In this document: piece by piece, positions 7,828 to 17,030 of the stretch
Position numbering within the stretch: position 1 is the first letter of the stretch
Layout: each line of letters starts with the position of its first letter
Assembly: GCF_001412215.1 (NCBI RefSeq)
Contig: NZ_LLWP01000002.1
Coordinates: 62,001-126,000 of the forward strand
DNA from: Pedobacter sp. Hv1
GTDB lineage: Bacteria; Bacteroidota; Bacteroidia; Sphingobacteriales; Sphingobacteriaceae
Length of the DNA stretch: 64,000 nt
Direction of reading: 5' to 3'
The notes under the pieces: generated by a model
What the model was told of the DNA's origin: nothing
The model's database searches: none
The model's input: only the letters and a program-made list of their open reading frames with translations
Program-made: the position numbers and the translations under genes

Positions 7828-9092
7828 TGAAAAAAACAGGATTGATATTTTTTATTATAATGTGCTATTACTTGAGTGTTAGCGCACAAAACCCAGTTCT
7901 GGTATACGATAATAAAATATATCAATCCAATATTAAAACCGTAGAGTGTTACAATTCTAAAAAGGAACAATCTTTCCCGATCATTGCCTTACGCAGTGGA
8001 GAAACAATCACATTTGGCTTTGACGATCTGAAGGGTGGCAATAAAAACTACAGTTATACTATTGAACATTGTAGCAATGACTGGAAACCAACCCGAATTA
8101 ATTCCTTAGATTATTTGGATGGTATGAAAGAGGATATCATTTTCAATTACCGCTATTCTTTCAATACGCTACAGAAATTTACACATTACCAGCTCACCTT
8201 ACCTAACGACCAAGTTAAACCTAAAATTAGCGGCAACTATCTGTTAAAGGTTTATGAGAACAACAATCCTCAAAAAATTGTGATTACCCAACGTTTTTAT
8301 GTGGTAGAAAATGTAATGAATGTAGGTGCTGAAGTGGTACCCAGTAGTCAGGTTCAATCTCGTTTAACCAAGCAAAAGGTAAACTTCACTATCTTTCATC
8401 AAGCCCCTATCCAAAATCCCTATCAGGACATTAAAGCGGTGATTATGCAAAATGGCATTCCTCAAACTGCCATTGTAAATACCAAACCTACTTTTGTACG
8501 TCAAGGTTCTTTGGTTTATAATGAGCTGAATGCCAATGAATTTTGGGGTGGATATGAATTTAGAAAATTTGATATGCGCAGTTTCCGTTATAAGGCAGAA
8601 CATGTGCAGGATTTTTATAGAGACAGCACTTTAAATGTAATCCTTTTTACAGATCAACCCAATAATTCGACCAAATACGCAAATCAATTTGATGAAAATG
8701 GCAATTTCTTTATCCGTAACCAAGATGGCCGAGACAACGTAACCGATAGCGATTATGCCAGTGTCTTATTTTCGTTAAATGCTACTCCTCCTACCCCAAA
8801 AGGGAATGCCTACGTTTTAGGAAGATTTAACAACTATATCCTAAATGACGAAAGCAAAATGGAATATGAACCTTCTAGAAAACGGTTCTACACGAACATT
8901 AAACTGAAACAAGGTTTATACGATTTTAAATACATTTGGGTAGACGAAAATGGAAAATTCGATGATACTGTTTTTGAGGGTTCATTTTTCGAAACCGAAA
9001 ATAGCTATCAGATCTTAGTCTATTACCGTAAACCTGGTGGTAGATGGGATGAGTTAGTTGGGTTTACGAACATTAATAATATCAAGAGATAG
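7827..9092 (+). CDS. T9SS plug-like protein (DUF5103)
   Basis: A 421-residue exported protein. Residues 1-20 ([20 protein letters not shown]) are a signal peptide cut before QNPVLVYD. The body is beta-rich with no membrane helix and carries family-typical stretches such as [23 protein letters not shown] and QRFYVVE. From memory this is the DUF5103 family (PF17116), whose members include the Plug protein that seals the SprA pore of the type IX secretion system. The start codon overlaps the ABC-F stop (TAATG), so translation is coupled. The two functions have no obvious link. Confidence 0.83.
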   Translation: MKKTGLIFFIIMCYYLSVSAQNPVLVYDNKIYQSNIKTVECYNSKKEQSFPIIALRSGETITFGFDDLKGGNKNYSYTIEHCSNDWKPTRINSLDYLDGMKEDIIFNYRYSFNTLQKFTHYQLTLPNDQVKPKISGNYLLKVYENNNPQKIVITQRFYVVENVMNVGAEVVPSSQVQSRLTKQKVNFTIFHQAPIQNPYQDIKAVIMQNGIPQTAIVNTKPTFVRQGSLVYNELNANEFWGGYEFRKFDMRSFRYKAEHVQDFYRDSTLNVILFTDQPNNSTKYANQFDENGNFFIRNQDGRDNVTDSDYASVLFSLNATPPTPKGNAYVLGRFNNYILNDESKMEYEPSRKRFYTNIKLKQGLYDFKYIWVDENGKFDDTVFEGSFFETENSYQILVYYRKPGGRWDELVGFTNINNIKR

Positions 9093-9140
9093 TTGGTTCA
9101 GTTGTTCGCTAGTGTCATTGGTATCATTGGTTCAATTGTG

Positions 9141-10616
9141 TTATTGGATCTTTAACACCCAAACACTTACACTGCCCGCATCACAAAAAAACTCACCGCA
9201 ACCGTTTTCGTCAATGGTTACTTCTTCTGTTCGTTTGCCTAATACATCGATAAATATTTGACCAGCAAATTTCTTGTCGATTTCCATTTCCTTAAAACCT
9301 TCATCACCATTGCTCATCAATATGGCAAGTCCAGAATTTGGATGTTCCTCATCACCTGCCCTAGTCCAACCAATACAGTTATGATGGTCTAGGTAATCAA
9401 TCTGCTCTCCATAAGCCAAATTTTGTCTTGTAATTAGCATTTGCGGCAATTCCTGAACGGGTTGCAATTCAATTGTTTGACCATCGTCTTCATAACTTGC
9501 ACCGTAAATATCTGGATAGAACACACAAGGAATACCTTGAATTCGCAATAAAACCATTGCGTAGGCCAATGGCCTAAACCAAAAATCGATGAACGACTCT
9601 AAGGCCTGTAAAGGCTGAGAATCGTGGTTATCTACAAAAGTGATCGCTAACATTGGATTCCTATGGGCTAAAGTATTGTCCAATATGGTCTTCAAATCGT
9701 AGTCTCTTCCCCCTATCGATGCCAAATAAAGATTATGGTGCAATAAAGAATCGAAAAGTTGGGTTCTTCCACCTGTTATTTCTATGTAATGTTCTAGCTC
9801 TTCAACACTTTCTATATTCCAATTCTCCGAAATAATGAAAAAGTCTCTATCGCAATTCTTTTTCATATCGTCTATCCATTCGATGATAAATCCTGGCGAA
9901 ATATGTTTAACTGCATCTAGCCTAAAACCATCAACATTAGTGGTTTCGTAATACCATTTCCCCCACTTTTTCAGTTCGGCTCTAATGGCTAAATTTCGAA
10001 AATCAAGATCATCAAACATGAGGTAATCGTAATTGCCCAGTTCTTCTGAAGGCACCTCTTCCCATCCTTCTCCAAATTGATTTTGAATAGCATAAATTGC
10101 TGATTCTTTAAGATCTTCGGCCCAGTCTACGCCACTAAAACAAGTGTGGTCCCAAATAAAATCAGAATACTTCCCTTTCCGCCCCGGGAAAGTAAACTTC
10201 GTCCATGCTTCAATTTCAAATTCATCAGAGATAAATTCGTTCCTATCTTCTTTATTTACTTTTCTAACAGGCACCTTTTCCACCTCGTCTGCTCCTGCTT
10301 TGTGGTTAAAGATGGTATCTGCCAAAACCATAATTTGTTGCTTCTGTAAGGCGTCTATTGCGGCCAAGTATTCAGATTTACTTCCATATCTAGTAGGCAC
10401 ACTATTTTTTTGATCAAACTCGCCTAAATCAAATAAGTCATAACTATCATAGCCTATTGAACTTTTGCCGTTTGCAGCTTTATATGCTGGCGGAAACCAC
10501 ACGCCTGTAAATCCCATTTGGGCCAGATTTGCAGCCTCATTTTTTGCTTTGGTCCATAGATTGTCTTTTTCATTGTAATACCAATGAAAATATTGGATGA
10601 GCGTTTGATTTTGCAT
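9141..10616 (-). CDS. cytoplasmic alpha-amylase, GH13 family
   Basis: A 491-residue alpha-1,4-glucan hydrolase with a (beta/alpha)8 barrel. The conserved GH13 regions are visible: the nucleophile aspartate in DGFRLDAVKH near 232, the acid/base glutamate in IISENWN near 264 and the transition-state aspartate in FVDNHDSQ near 328; region I reads VLADTIFNHK. There is no signal peptide, so it probably acts on cytosolic glycogen or maltodextrin, like the GH13_5 liquefying type whose length (~480-490) it matches. It stands alone, but the glycogen synthesis genes glgC and glgA lie 42 kb away. Confidence 0.93.
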   Translation of the reverse strand: MQNQTLIQYFHWYYNEKDNLWTKAKNEAANLAQMGFTGVWFPPAYKAANGKSSIGYDSYDLFDLGEFDQKNSVPTRYGSKSEYLAAIDALQKQQIMVLADTIFNHKAGADEVEKVPVRKVNKEDRNEFISDEFEIEAWTKFTFPGRKGKYSDFIWDHTCFSGVDWAEDLKESAIYAIQNQFGEGWEEVPSEELGNYDYLMFDDLDFRNLAIRAELKKWGKWYYETTNVDGFRLDAVKHISPGFIIEWIDDMKKNCDRDFFIISENWNIESVEELEHYIEITGGRTQLFDSLLHHNLYLASIGGRDYDLKTILDNTLAHRNPMLAITFVDNHDSQPLQALESFIDFWFRPLAYAMVLLRIQGIPCVFYPDIYGASYEDDGQTIELQPVQELPQMLITRQNLAYGEQIDYLDHHNCIGWTRAGDEEHPNSGLAILMSNGDEGFKEMEIDKKFAGQIFIDVLGKRTEEVTIDENGCGEFFCDAGSVSVWVLKIQ

Positions 10617-10751
10617 GGCTAAAATTGGGCTTTTATATACTAGAACGTAAAAAACAGCTTTATGTTTGACGAACTTTAATATTAGCTAAAAGCATGTTTT
10701 ATCAAATAAAAGCATCGAAAAACTCTCAATTTTACTTAATTTCGCAGCATT

Positions 10752-11273
10752 ATGAGTATAAAAGCTAAAAGCCCGAAAAATTCTTTCACTGTAATGAACG
10801 AATTAGTGTTGCCAAACGACACCAACACTTTAAATAATTTAATGGGTGGTAGATTATTACATTGGATGGATATTGCAGCAGCAATTTCTGCTCAAAAACA
10901 CTGTAATAGAATTGTGGTAACTGCATCTGTAGATAATGTTTCTTTTAAACAAGCCATTAAATTGGGAGATGTAATTACCATTGAAGCCAAAGTTACTCGT
11001 TCTTTTAATACCTCTGTAGAAGTTCGCTTAGATGTTTGGGCAGAAAACATTCCTTCTGGAACCCGAGCCAAATCTAACGAAGCTTATTACACTTTTGTTG
11101 CTGTAGACCAAAGTGGCAGAACCATACCTGTTCCTGAACTGAAACCAGAAACTGAAGAAGAAATAGAATTGTTTAATGGAGCCCTACGCCGCAGACAATT
11201 GAGGTTAATTTTAGGCGGAAAAATGGAGCCTAATGATGCAAGCGAATTAAAGGCTTTATTTTTTAAAGATTAA
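10752..11273 (+). CDS. acyl-CoA thioesterase, hotdog fold (YciA/BFIT-like)
   Basis: A 173-residue cytosolic thioesterase that would hydrolyse acyl-CoA to free acid and CoA. The hotdog core shows the classical N-D-T-N-x-L-x-x-L-M-G-G-R-L-L-H-W-M-D motif with its catalytic aspartate (residues 22-41), followed by VVTASVDNVSFKQAIKLGD. The C-terminal third (ELKPETEEEIELFNGA, RRRQLRLIL) is a charged helical tail typical of this subgroup. It may share a transcript with the antiporter gene 31 bp downstream. Confidence 0.9.
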   Translation: MSIKAKSPKNSFTVMNELVLPNDTNTLNNLMGGRLLHWMDIAAAISAQKHCNRIVVTASVDNVSFKQAIKLGDVITIEAKVTRSFNTSVEVRLDVWAENIPSGTRAKSNEAYYTFVAVDQSGRTIPVPELKPETEEEIELFNGALRRRQLRLILGGKMEPNDASELKALFFKD

Positions 11274-11304
11274 TACCGACCTTTTGGTTGCCTAAAGTTT
11301 AATT

Positions 11305-12495
11305 ATGACAACCTATACCGTACTCATTATTTTAAGTGGATTAGTTATATTTTCCTACTTATTTGATCTTGTTGCCAGCAAAACGAAATTACCTTCGGTA
11401 CTTTTACTGCTATTATTGGGTATTGGACTGCGTTTGTTAGTTGACAATTTAAACCTTCATACCTTTAATTTTTTACGCATTTTACCTGCTCTAGGTACTG
11501 TGGGTTTAATTTTAATTGTTTTTGAGGGATCATTAGAGCTCAAATACGATAAAGCGAAAAACAAGGTAATTAAGGGAGCTTTTTCTGCGGCCATACTGAT
11601 TTTACTGCTTACGGTTTCGGTAATTACTTTCATCATTTATCAGATTACCGGAAAAGAATTATACCTCTGTTTTGTAAACGCCATTCCTTTTAGTGTAATT
11701 AGTTCGGCTATTGCCATTCCTTCTGTAGCTGGCCTGCAGAAAAGCAGTAAGGAATTTATTATTTACGAAAGTTCTTTTTCTGATATTTTAGGGATTATCT
11801 TATTTAATTTTGCCGTTTCCAACCCTCATGTTTCGGCAAGTTCTTTTGCAAGTTTAGGTTTAACCACCTTACTGATATTAATCGTTTCTGTTATTTCTTG
11901 CATCTTTTTACTGTATATCATGGGCAAGATTTCCCATCATATCAAGTTCTTTTTAATCATTTCAATTTTAATATTGGTGTATGCAATTGGACAATCTTAC
12001 CACTTGTCTTCGCTCATTTTAATTTTGTCTTTTGGTCTATTTTTAAACAATGCAGATACCATTAAGTATGCTTGGTTTAGGACAATCTTTCTTTATAAAA
12101 ACCTGTCAAACGACTTGACACAATTGCACCAGCTTTCGGCAGAAAGCGCCTTCATTATTCGTACATTCTTCTTTGTGATTTTTGGTTTTACCATGAATAT
12201 CTATGAGCTCAATAATCAAAACTTATTGATCAATGGTTTCTTAATCTTATTGAGCATTTACATTATCCGCTTTGCCTATTTATTAATCTTTAAAAGGCAA
12301 CATGTTTTACCGGAAGCGTTTGTAACACCACGTGGTTTGATTAGTATATTACTTTATTATAATTTACCAGAGCATCTAAAACTGCCAGAAATAAGCACAG
12401 CCTTTTTATTTATGGTAGTGTTAGGCTCTAGCTTAGTAATGAGTATTGGGTTAATGACTTCTAAAAAGGGGAAGTCAACCGCAGTATCAGCGTAA
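11305..12495 (+). CDS. cation:proton antiporter, CPA family
   Basis: A 396-residue inner-membrane transporter with about 11-12 hydrophobic helices spread over its whole length and no soluble regulatory domain. It resembles the Na+/H+ exchanger (CPA1/NhaP) fold: helix 1 is YTVLIILSGLVIFSYLFDL, and the ion-binding helix holds ESSFSDILGII, where CPA1 proteins usually have Asn-Asp and this one has Ser-Asp. A late TPRGLISILLYYNLP is also family-typical. The exchanged cation cannot be assigned. It ends 3 bp before the convergent next stop codon. Confidence 0.85.
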   Translation: MTTYTVLIILSGLVIFSYLFDLVASKTKLPSVLLLLLLGIGLRLLVDNLNLHTFNFLRILPALGTVGLILIVFEGSLELKYDKAKNKVIKGAFSAAILILLLTVSVITFIIYQITGKELYLCFVNAIPFSVISSAIAIPSVAGLQKSSKEFIIYESSFSDILGIILFNFAVSNPHVSASSFASLGLTTLLILIVSVISCIFLLYIMGKISHHIKFFLIISILILVYAIGQSYHLSSLILILSFGLFLNNADTIKYAWFRTIFLYKNLSNDLTQLHQLSAESAFIIRTFFFVIFGFTMNIYELNNQNLLINGFLILLSIYIIRFAYLLIFKRQHVLPEAFVTPRGLISILLYYNLPEHLKLPEISTAFLFMVVLGSSLVMSIGLMTSKKGKSTAVSA

Positions 12496-12498
12496 TTG

Positions 12499-13002
12499 CT
12501 AAAAACGTTCAGTATTGATGAGATTGATATATTGCTCCAGTTTTTTATAATTCTGGTGATATTTCTCTTCGTTCCCATCTATGTTGAGGATTAATTTTGA
12601 ATTGATAATCTCAGCTATTACACCTGTTATTGCACCTAGTGCGGCTCCACTTGCTGTTAAAACCCCGGTTAACTTTAACATTTCTCCGGCTGATTCGCCT
12701 TCTTTATCTAAAGACCATATTCCTGCTCCAATGACCAGACCTGTAGTAGCTCCTGCTCCAGCACCTTCGCCTACGGTTAATCCTCTCCTCCTAATTTTAA
12801 TCTTCACAATTTCGGTTGGTCTAAAGATCAGGTAATTGCCTTTGTAATCAACCATTCCAATTCCCTCTGGAGATACCTTTTGCAGTTTTCCTTTTACATT
12901 TTGGTATTTTTTAGAGACCACTTTCACTTCAAAATCTGCGTTTTGCGCATGGAGTACCAAACCAGAAAACACCAATAGAAAGGTAAATAGCAAAGCTTTC
13001 AT
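12499..13002 (-). CDS. exported glycine-zipper protein, function unknown
   Basis: A 167-residue protein with a signal peptide (MKALLFTFLLVFSGLVLHAQ). A beta-rich part (VKGKLQKVSPEGIGMVDYKGNYLIF) precedes a glycine/alanine-rich stretch (GEGAGAGATTGLVIGAGIW and GVLTASGAALGAITGVI, about 78-135) that could insert in a membrane as a glycine zipper. The tail is polar. No known family is recognised. It directly abuts the upstream EVE-domain gene with no spacing, so the two are co-transcribed. Confidence 0.75.
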   Translation of the reverse strand: MKALLFTFLLVFSGLVLHAQNADFEVKVVSKKYQNVKGKLQKVSPEGIGMVDYKGNYLIFRPTEIVKIKIRRRGLTVGEGAGAGATTGLVIGAGIWSLDKEGESAGEMLKLTGVLTASGAALGAITGVIAEIINSKLILNIDGNEEKYHQNYKKLEQYINLINTERF

Positions 13003-13407
13003 TTAGCTGCCCATTTCTAAAATTTTATCAAATTCAGTCACTTTTAAAGGCATTACAGATAAACGACCTTGTCTAACCAAGGAGATATCTTTAAGGCTTT
13101 CTTCTGCCTTGATCTGCTCTAAGGTAACTGGGTTTGCTAAAGGTTGAACCGGTGCCAAATCTACCACAACCCAATTTGGATCGCTAGTAGTTGGATCTTG
13201 ATAAGATTCTTTAACTACTTTGGCTACACCCACTACATTTTTACCCTCATTACTGTGGTAAAACAAAACCAGGTCTCCTTCTCTCATCTCTCTGAGGTTA
13301 TTTCTAGCCTGGTAATTGCGCACTCCATCCCAAAAGGTACGGCCATCTTTATTGAATTTCTCCCAACTGTATTTAAAAGGTTCTGATTTGACTAACCAAT
13401 AATTCAT
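13003..13407 (-). CDS. EVE-domain protein
   Basis: A 134-residue PUA-like EVE domain, the fold that recognises modified bases in DNA or RNA. Visible hallmarks are MNYWLVKSEP at the start, the pocket-lining FWDGVRNYQARNNLREM, then GDLVLFYHS and VVGVAKVVKESYQDPT. The protein is one domain long, similar to human THYN1 homologues in bacteria. Its target modification is unknown. First gene of a two-gene operon with the glycine-zipper protein. Confidence 0.92.
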   Translation of the reverse strand: MNYWLVKSEPFKYSWEKFNKDGRTFWDGVRNYQARNNLREMREGDLVLFYHSNEGKNVVGVAKVVKESYQDPTTSDPNWVVVDLAPVQPLANPVTLEQIKAEESLKDISLVRQGRLSVMPLKVTEFDKILEMGS

Positions 13408-13574
13408 AGTATATTTTTATAATGCCCGAATTTACGATTTAAAGTTATAATCGAAATATGGTTGATGGTTAAAACGCTACTTTTTGTACTCAACTATCAA
13501 TCAAATTGGTAAAATGCAGACACCTTTAGTAAATCCTAACCTCGTTTGGTATATTCGTATTTTAGTTATATCCT

Positions 13575-15419
13575 TTGAAACGTATTTTCACCTCTATCCT
13601 TTTTTGCTTCCTTTTCTGTGTGAGTGTAGCTGCACAACCATCTCAAAGCCAGTTTCAAAAAGGCAAAGCTCAAGATTCCTTGCGCAAGCTTTACCGTTTC
13701 AATAAAACACAAAGAAAGGACATCGAGCATAAGCTCTTACAGCAATACAACAAAACCCACGATAAAGAACTATTTGCATTTCTTGAAGTGCTCAAGTCTA
13801 TGGTATTAATGAAGCCTAATTCGCCCTTTGTAGAAAAATTCAGGAATGAAGTGGATGCAAAATACAGCGCATTCCCCAATGTACAGGCCAGGGCATATCA
13901 AATACTAGGTTACCACTATTTTATTGGAGATATCAATTACGAAAAGGCTTTCGATGCCTATCTCCAACTGGAAAAGCTACTTGAAATTTATGGTCCAAAG
14001 GTAATTACCGATTATGCAGATTACTGCAGCGAAATTGCATCGGCCTACTACAAATTCAAGAATTACAAAAAGGCTGTTGAACTTGCTAAAAATGGCGTAA
14101 ATTATGCCAATGACAAGTGGGATTTCTACAATACCATTGGCTTATGTTATGGGGAACTGTCTCAAGCAGACACCTCAATCTACTACCTAAAAAAAGCAGT
14201 AGCAGAGGCTATTCAAAGAAAAAAACCAGACATTTACCGTACCATATCTTTGGGCAATATCGGTAATAGCTATTATAGTCAGCAAAAATTCCAATTGGCC
14301 AAGCCACTGTTAACTGCCGATTTAAAAGGAGCACTACGTATAGATGATAAAGGTTTGGCCGTTGGGGCAGCAATTCCATTGGCAGACATCTATCTTTCTG
14401 AACAAAAATGGAAACCTGCAGATAGCCTGCTTACCATGGCGAGAACCTATATTGCTCAGAGCGGACAAACTGAAAGACTCGAACGGTTTTTCCCTATACG
14501 CAGCAAGTATTACCAGCTTCGAGGTCATCTTCCATTAGCAATTGCCTACCGAGATTCTGCAATAAACGCCATTAAACGTAACGATTCTATTTTCAATAAC
14601 CTACTCGTAATGCGTGTACAGCAACGTACAGACATGGAAAAATTGACTGAAGAAAAAAGCAAGCTCGAAAACTATAGAAAGGTCTCGCAAATTCGGCTTT
14701 GGGCAGTATCCATTATTTTAATACTTACAGCAATGGGTATTTTGATAGTGAGAGGCTACAGAAGCCGTTTAGAGAAAAACAAAAAACATATTGAAGAACT
14801 TAATCGTTTATTAGCGCTTAGACAACAACTTAGTGCAGATATGCACGATGATATTGGCAGTACGCTTAGCAGTATATCGTTATACACGCATTCTTTATTG
14901 ATGCAACCCCAAACAGCAGCACAACAACTCATTCTAGAAAAGATTAAACAGAATGCCCAACATGTACAAGAGAGTGTAAGTGACATTATTTGGAGTGTAA
15001 ACCCACATATGGACCAGATGGCACAAGTAGTGGCCCGTATGCGTGCTTTTGGCGCCGACATGACAGAGCATGCCGGGATAGCCTTTGTATTTAATTTTGA
15101 GGAGGAGGTCATCAAACTGGTCGTAGAAATGTCGGCCCGCAGAAACCTTTACCTGATTTATAAGGAAGCCATTAACAATGCAGTAAAATATAGTGCTTGT
15201 AAACAAATAACGGTTACATTAACCGGCAGTAATGATCGGTTTGGAATGGAAATTTCGGATAATGGAATAGGATTTGAAATAGCAACACAACATCAGGGAA
15301 ATGGGCTACAGAATATGCAGCACAGGGCTGATGAAATGAATGGAACCTTAGCAATTATCAGTAAACAACAGCAAGGAACAAGGCTTACACTTAACTTTAC
15401 CCTTAGCAAGAATAGCTAA
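13575..15419 (+). CDS. TPR-containing sensor histidine kinase (HisKA_3 type)
   Basis: A 614-residue membrane kinase. Residues 1-20 (MKRIFTSILFCFLFCVSVAA) are a signal peptide. A periplasmic helical region with tetratricopeptide-like repeats spans about 60-330, and one membrane helix (LWAVSIILILTAMGILIV) lies near 376-395. The HisKA_3 dimerisation helix has phospho-acceptor His424 in DMHDDIGSTLSS. The HATPase domain shows EAINNAVKYS, DNGIGF and GNGLQNMQHRADEM. The start codon is TTG at 13575; the signal peptide supports it and no ATG lies nearby. Partner: the NarL-type regulator 64 bp downstream. Confidence 0.92.
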   Translation: MKRIFTSILFCFLFCVSVAAQPSQSQFQKGKAQDSLRKLYRFNKTQRKDIEHKLLQQYNKTHDKELFAFLEVLKSMVLMKPNSPFVEKFRNEVDAKYSAFPNVQARAYQILGYHYFIGDINYEKAFDAYLQLEKLLEIYGPKVITDYADYCSEIASAYYKFKNYKKAVELAKNGVNYANDKWDFYNTIGLCYGELSQADTSIYYLKKAVAEAIQRKKPDIYRTISLGNIGNSYYSQQKFQLAKPLLTADLKGALRIDDKGLAVGAAIPLADIYLSEQKWKPADSLLTMARTYIAQSGQTERLERFFPIRSKYYQLRGHLPLAIAYRDSAINAIKRNDSIFNNLLVMRVQQRTDMEKLTEEKSKLENYRKVSQIRLWAVSIILILTAMGILIVRGYRSRLEKNKKHIEELNRLLALRQQLSADMHDDIGSTLSSISLYTHSLLMQPQTAAQQLILEKIKQNAQHVQESVSDIIWSVNPHMDQMAQVVARMRAFGADMTEHAGIAFVFNFEEEVIKLVVEMSARRNLYLIYKEAINNAVKYSACKQITVTLTGSNDRFGMEISDNGIGFEIATQHQGNGLQNMQHRADEMNGTLAIISKQQQGTRLTLNFTLSKNS

Positions 15420-15458
15420 CATTAGCTATTGTGTAACGTTTCAATAATACTAATTTTG
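15411..15458 (+). promoter_or_regulatory. response-regulator promoter with upstream palindrome
   Basis: Perfect 9-bp arms AATAGCTAA and TTAGCTATT surround 2 bp (15411-15430) and overlap the kinase stop codon. A -33 TTG (15429-15431) and a -7 TAATTTTG (15451-15458), 19 bp apart, follow. The palindrome thus occupies the class of position used by activators. Its arms recur at 16265-16290, so both may be sites for the response regulator encoded next. Confidence 0.65.
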
Positions 15459-15483
15459 TCTGTTAAACACCCTTAAAAAAGCA

Positions 15484-16173
15484 ATGATCAGTGCCGCAGT
15501 CAATTGCTTACCAGATACCTTAATGGCAGACAGCGTAAAAAAACGAATAATCATATTTGATGATGACCCTAGCCGAAGGGACAGCCTTTCGATGTTACTG
15601 AACATGTGTCACGATATGGAATGTGTAGCTACTTTTGAGAATGCCATTAATGCTGCTGAACAGATTAGACTAACCAACCCAGATATGGTACTGATGGACA
15701 TGGATATGCCCAAGGCCAATGGCATTATGGGTACTCGAGAAATTAAGGTACATTTTCCTCATCTACCTATTATTATACAGACTGTTTTAGACGATAACCA
15801 AAATATTTTCGAAGCCATAAAAGCTGGGGCAAATGGCTACATTTTAAAAACAACTCCTCCCGAGAAACTATTGGCACAGCTCCGTGAAGCACTGGAAGGT
15901 GGAGCTCCAATGACGAGCACGGTTGCCATTAAGGTACTGCAGTTTTTTAGAGACGAGCCCAGCACTACAGACTATAGTTTGAGCGAACGCGAAAAGAGTA
16001 TTCTTAAGCTGCTTGTTGATGGGCACAGCTATAAAATGATTGCCGACAAGAGCAACATTTCTTATTTTACAGTCTGCAATCATATCAAAAAGATATATGA
16101 GAAGCTACATGTAAACAGCGCTACCGAGGCCGTTCGTTTGGCCATACAACAACGGCTGATCAATCCTTTTTAA
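15484..16173 (+). CDS. NarL/FixJ-family response regulator
   Basis: A 229-residue regulator. The receiver domain (about 17-140) has the acidic pocket FDDD, the phospho-acceptor Asp72 in LMDMDMP (Asp59 if the inner ATG at 15523 is used), and YILKTTPP with the conserved lysine. The LuxR-type helix-turn-helix (about 165-225) reads LSEREKSILKLLVDGHSYKMIADKSNISYFTVCNHI. The inner start at 15523 (MADSVKKR) gives a more usual N-terminus; both are downstream of the promoter at 15451-15458. It is the cognate partner of the upstream kinase. Confidence 0.93.
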   Translation: MISAAVNCLPDTLMADSVKKRIIIFDDDPSRRDSLSMLLNMCHDMECVATFENAINAAEQIRLTNPDMVLMDMDMPKANGIMGTREIKVHFPHLPIIIQTVLDDNQNIFEAIKAGANGYILKTTPPEKLLAQLREALEGGAPMTSTVAIKVLQFFRDEPSTTDYSLSEREKSILKLLVDGHSYKMIADKSNISYFTVCNHIKKIYEKLHVNSATEAVRLAIQQRLINPF

Positions 16174-16264
16174 ACCCCTACAGAAAAGGTTCAATTACCA
16201 TTTACCAAAGCATGCCACCTGGTCGATGACGGATCGGTGCAATTTCTGAAAACATTATACGCTC

Positions 16265-16290
16265 AGCAATAGCTAGTATTAGCTATTGCT
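16265..16290. promoter_or_regulatory. candidate response-regulator site upstream of the outer-membrane gene
   Basis: Perfect 11-bp arms AGCAATAGCTA and TAGCTATTGCT flank a 4-nt centre. The inner arm sequence is shared with the palindrome at 15411-15430. A degenerate -7 (CTTTTTTG, 16309-16316) lies 20 bp after the TTG in its right arm, which would suit a weak, activator-dependent promoter. Confidence 0.55.
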
Positions 16291-16344
16291 GGCTAACTGT
16301 ATTTATTTCTTTTTTGCAATTGATAAACCAATTATTTCATCCCC

Positions 16345-17019
16345 ATGAAAAAAACAATCAATTTCATTCTTTTGCTAATGGTATTACAGGCCACTACAGC
16401 TTTTGCTCAAGTTGCCGATAGCATTAAAACCAAGAACAGGCAAATGTCTATACAGGTTCTGGCTGGCAGCCAAGGCATAGGCGCCAATTTCAGATATGTC
16501 TTGAACAAAAATATTGCCCTTAGATTTGGAGGCAGCTATGCTCAGGCAGGAATTAATGACAAACTAGCTGTTGGTGCATTTAACTCCAAGAACAGGTTAT
16601 CTGGCAAGCTTGGTACCATACATGCCCTAGCAGAACTGATGCCCCAAAAATTCATCCGCGTGGTAGCTGGTGCAGCCTACCTTCCGAATGCAAGGATGGC
16701 TGTCTATTTCGAACCAAAAGACGCCTACTCTTTTGAAGGAATTACATTGACACCACAGGAAATTGGCTCGTTAGAATTTCAAATGAATTGGGCTACCGTA
16801 GCACCTTACTTAGGTGTAGGTATAGGTAGGGGCATTCCAAAGAACAGATTCAATGTTAACGTTGACCTGGGCGCCTATTATATTTCTACACCAAAGGTTA
16901 CCGCTATAGGTACCAAATTGCTTACCAATAACGATTCTAATGCAATAATTATTCAAAACAACATGAAATCCTACCGTTTTTTACCGGTAGCTCAGTTGAA
17001 CTTTAATTTTAAATTCTAA
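16345..17019 (+). CDS. outer-membrane beta-barrel protein
   Basis: A 224-residue protein with a signal peptide (MKKTINFILLLMVLQATTAFA) followed by a chain of amphipathic strands. Examples are MSIQVLAGSQGIGANFRYV, IALRFGGSYAQAG and VAPYLGVGIGRGIP, ending in an aromatic FLPVAQLNFNFKF strand as outer-membrane barrels do. About eight strands fit the length. Cargo or function unknown. It follows the two-component pair, has a matching palindrome in front, and is 11 bp from the next gene. Confidence 0.8.
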   Translation: MKKTINFILLLMVLQATTAFAQVADSIKTKNRQMSIQVLAGSQGIGANFRYVLNKNIALRFGGSYAQAGINDKLAVGAFNSKNRLSGKLGTIHALAELMPQKFIRVVAGAAYLPNARMAVYFEPKDAYSFEGITLTPQEIGSLEFQMNWATVAPYLGVGIGRGIPKNRFNVNVDLGAYYISTPKVTAIGTKLLTNNDSNAIIIQNNMKSYRFLPVAQLNFNFKF

Positions 17020-17030
17020 CCATACACCCA

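Noticed and set aside
13484..13705. Plus-strand frame with ATG at 13484 overlapping the TPR kinase start
   Set aside because: It is in another frame and lacks family features; the kinase read from TTG at 13575 starts with a proper signal peptide.
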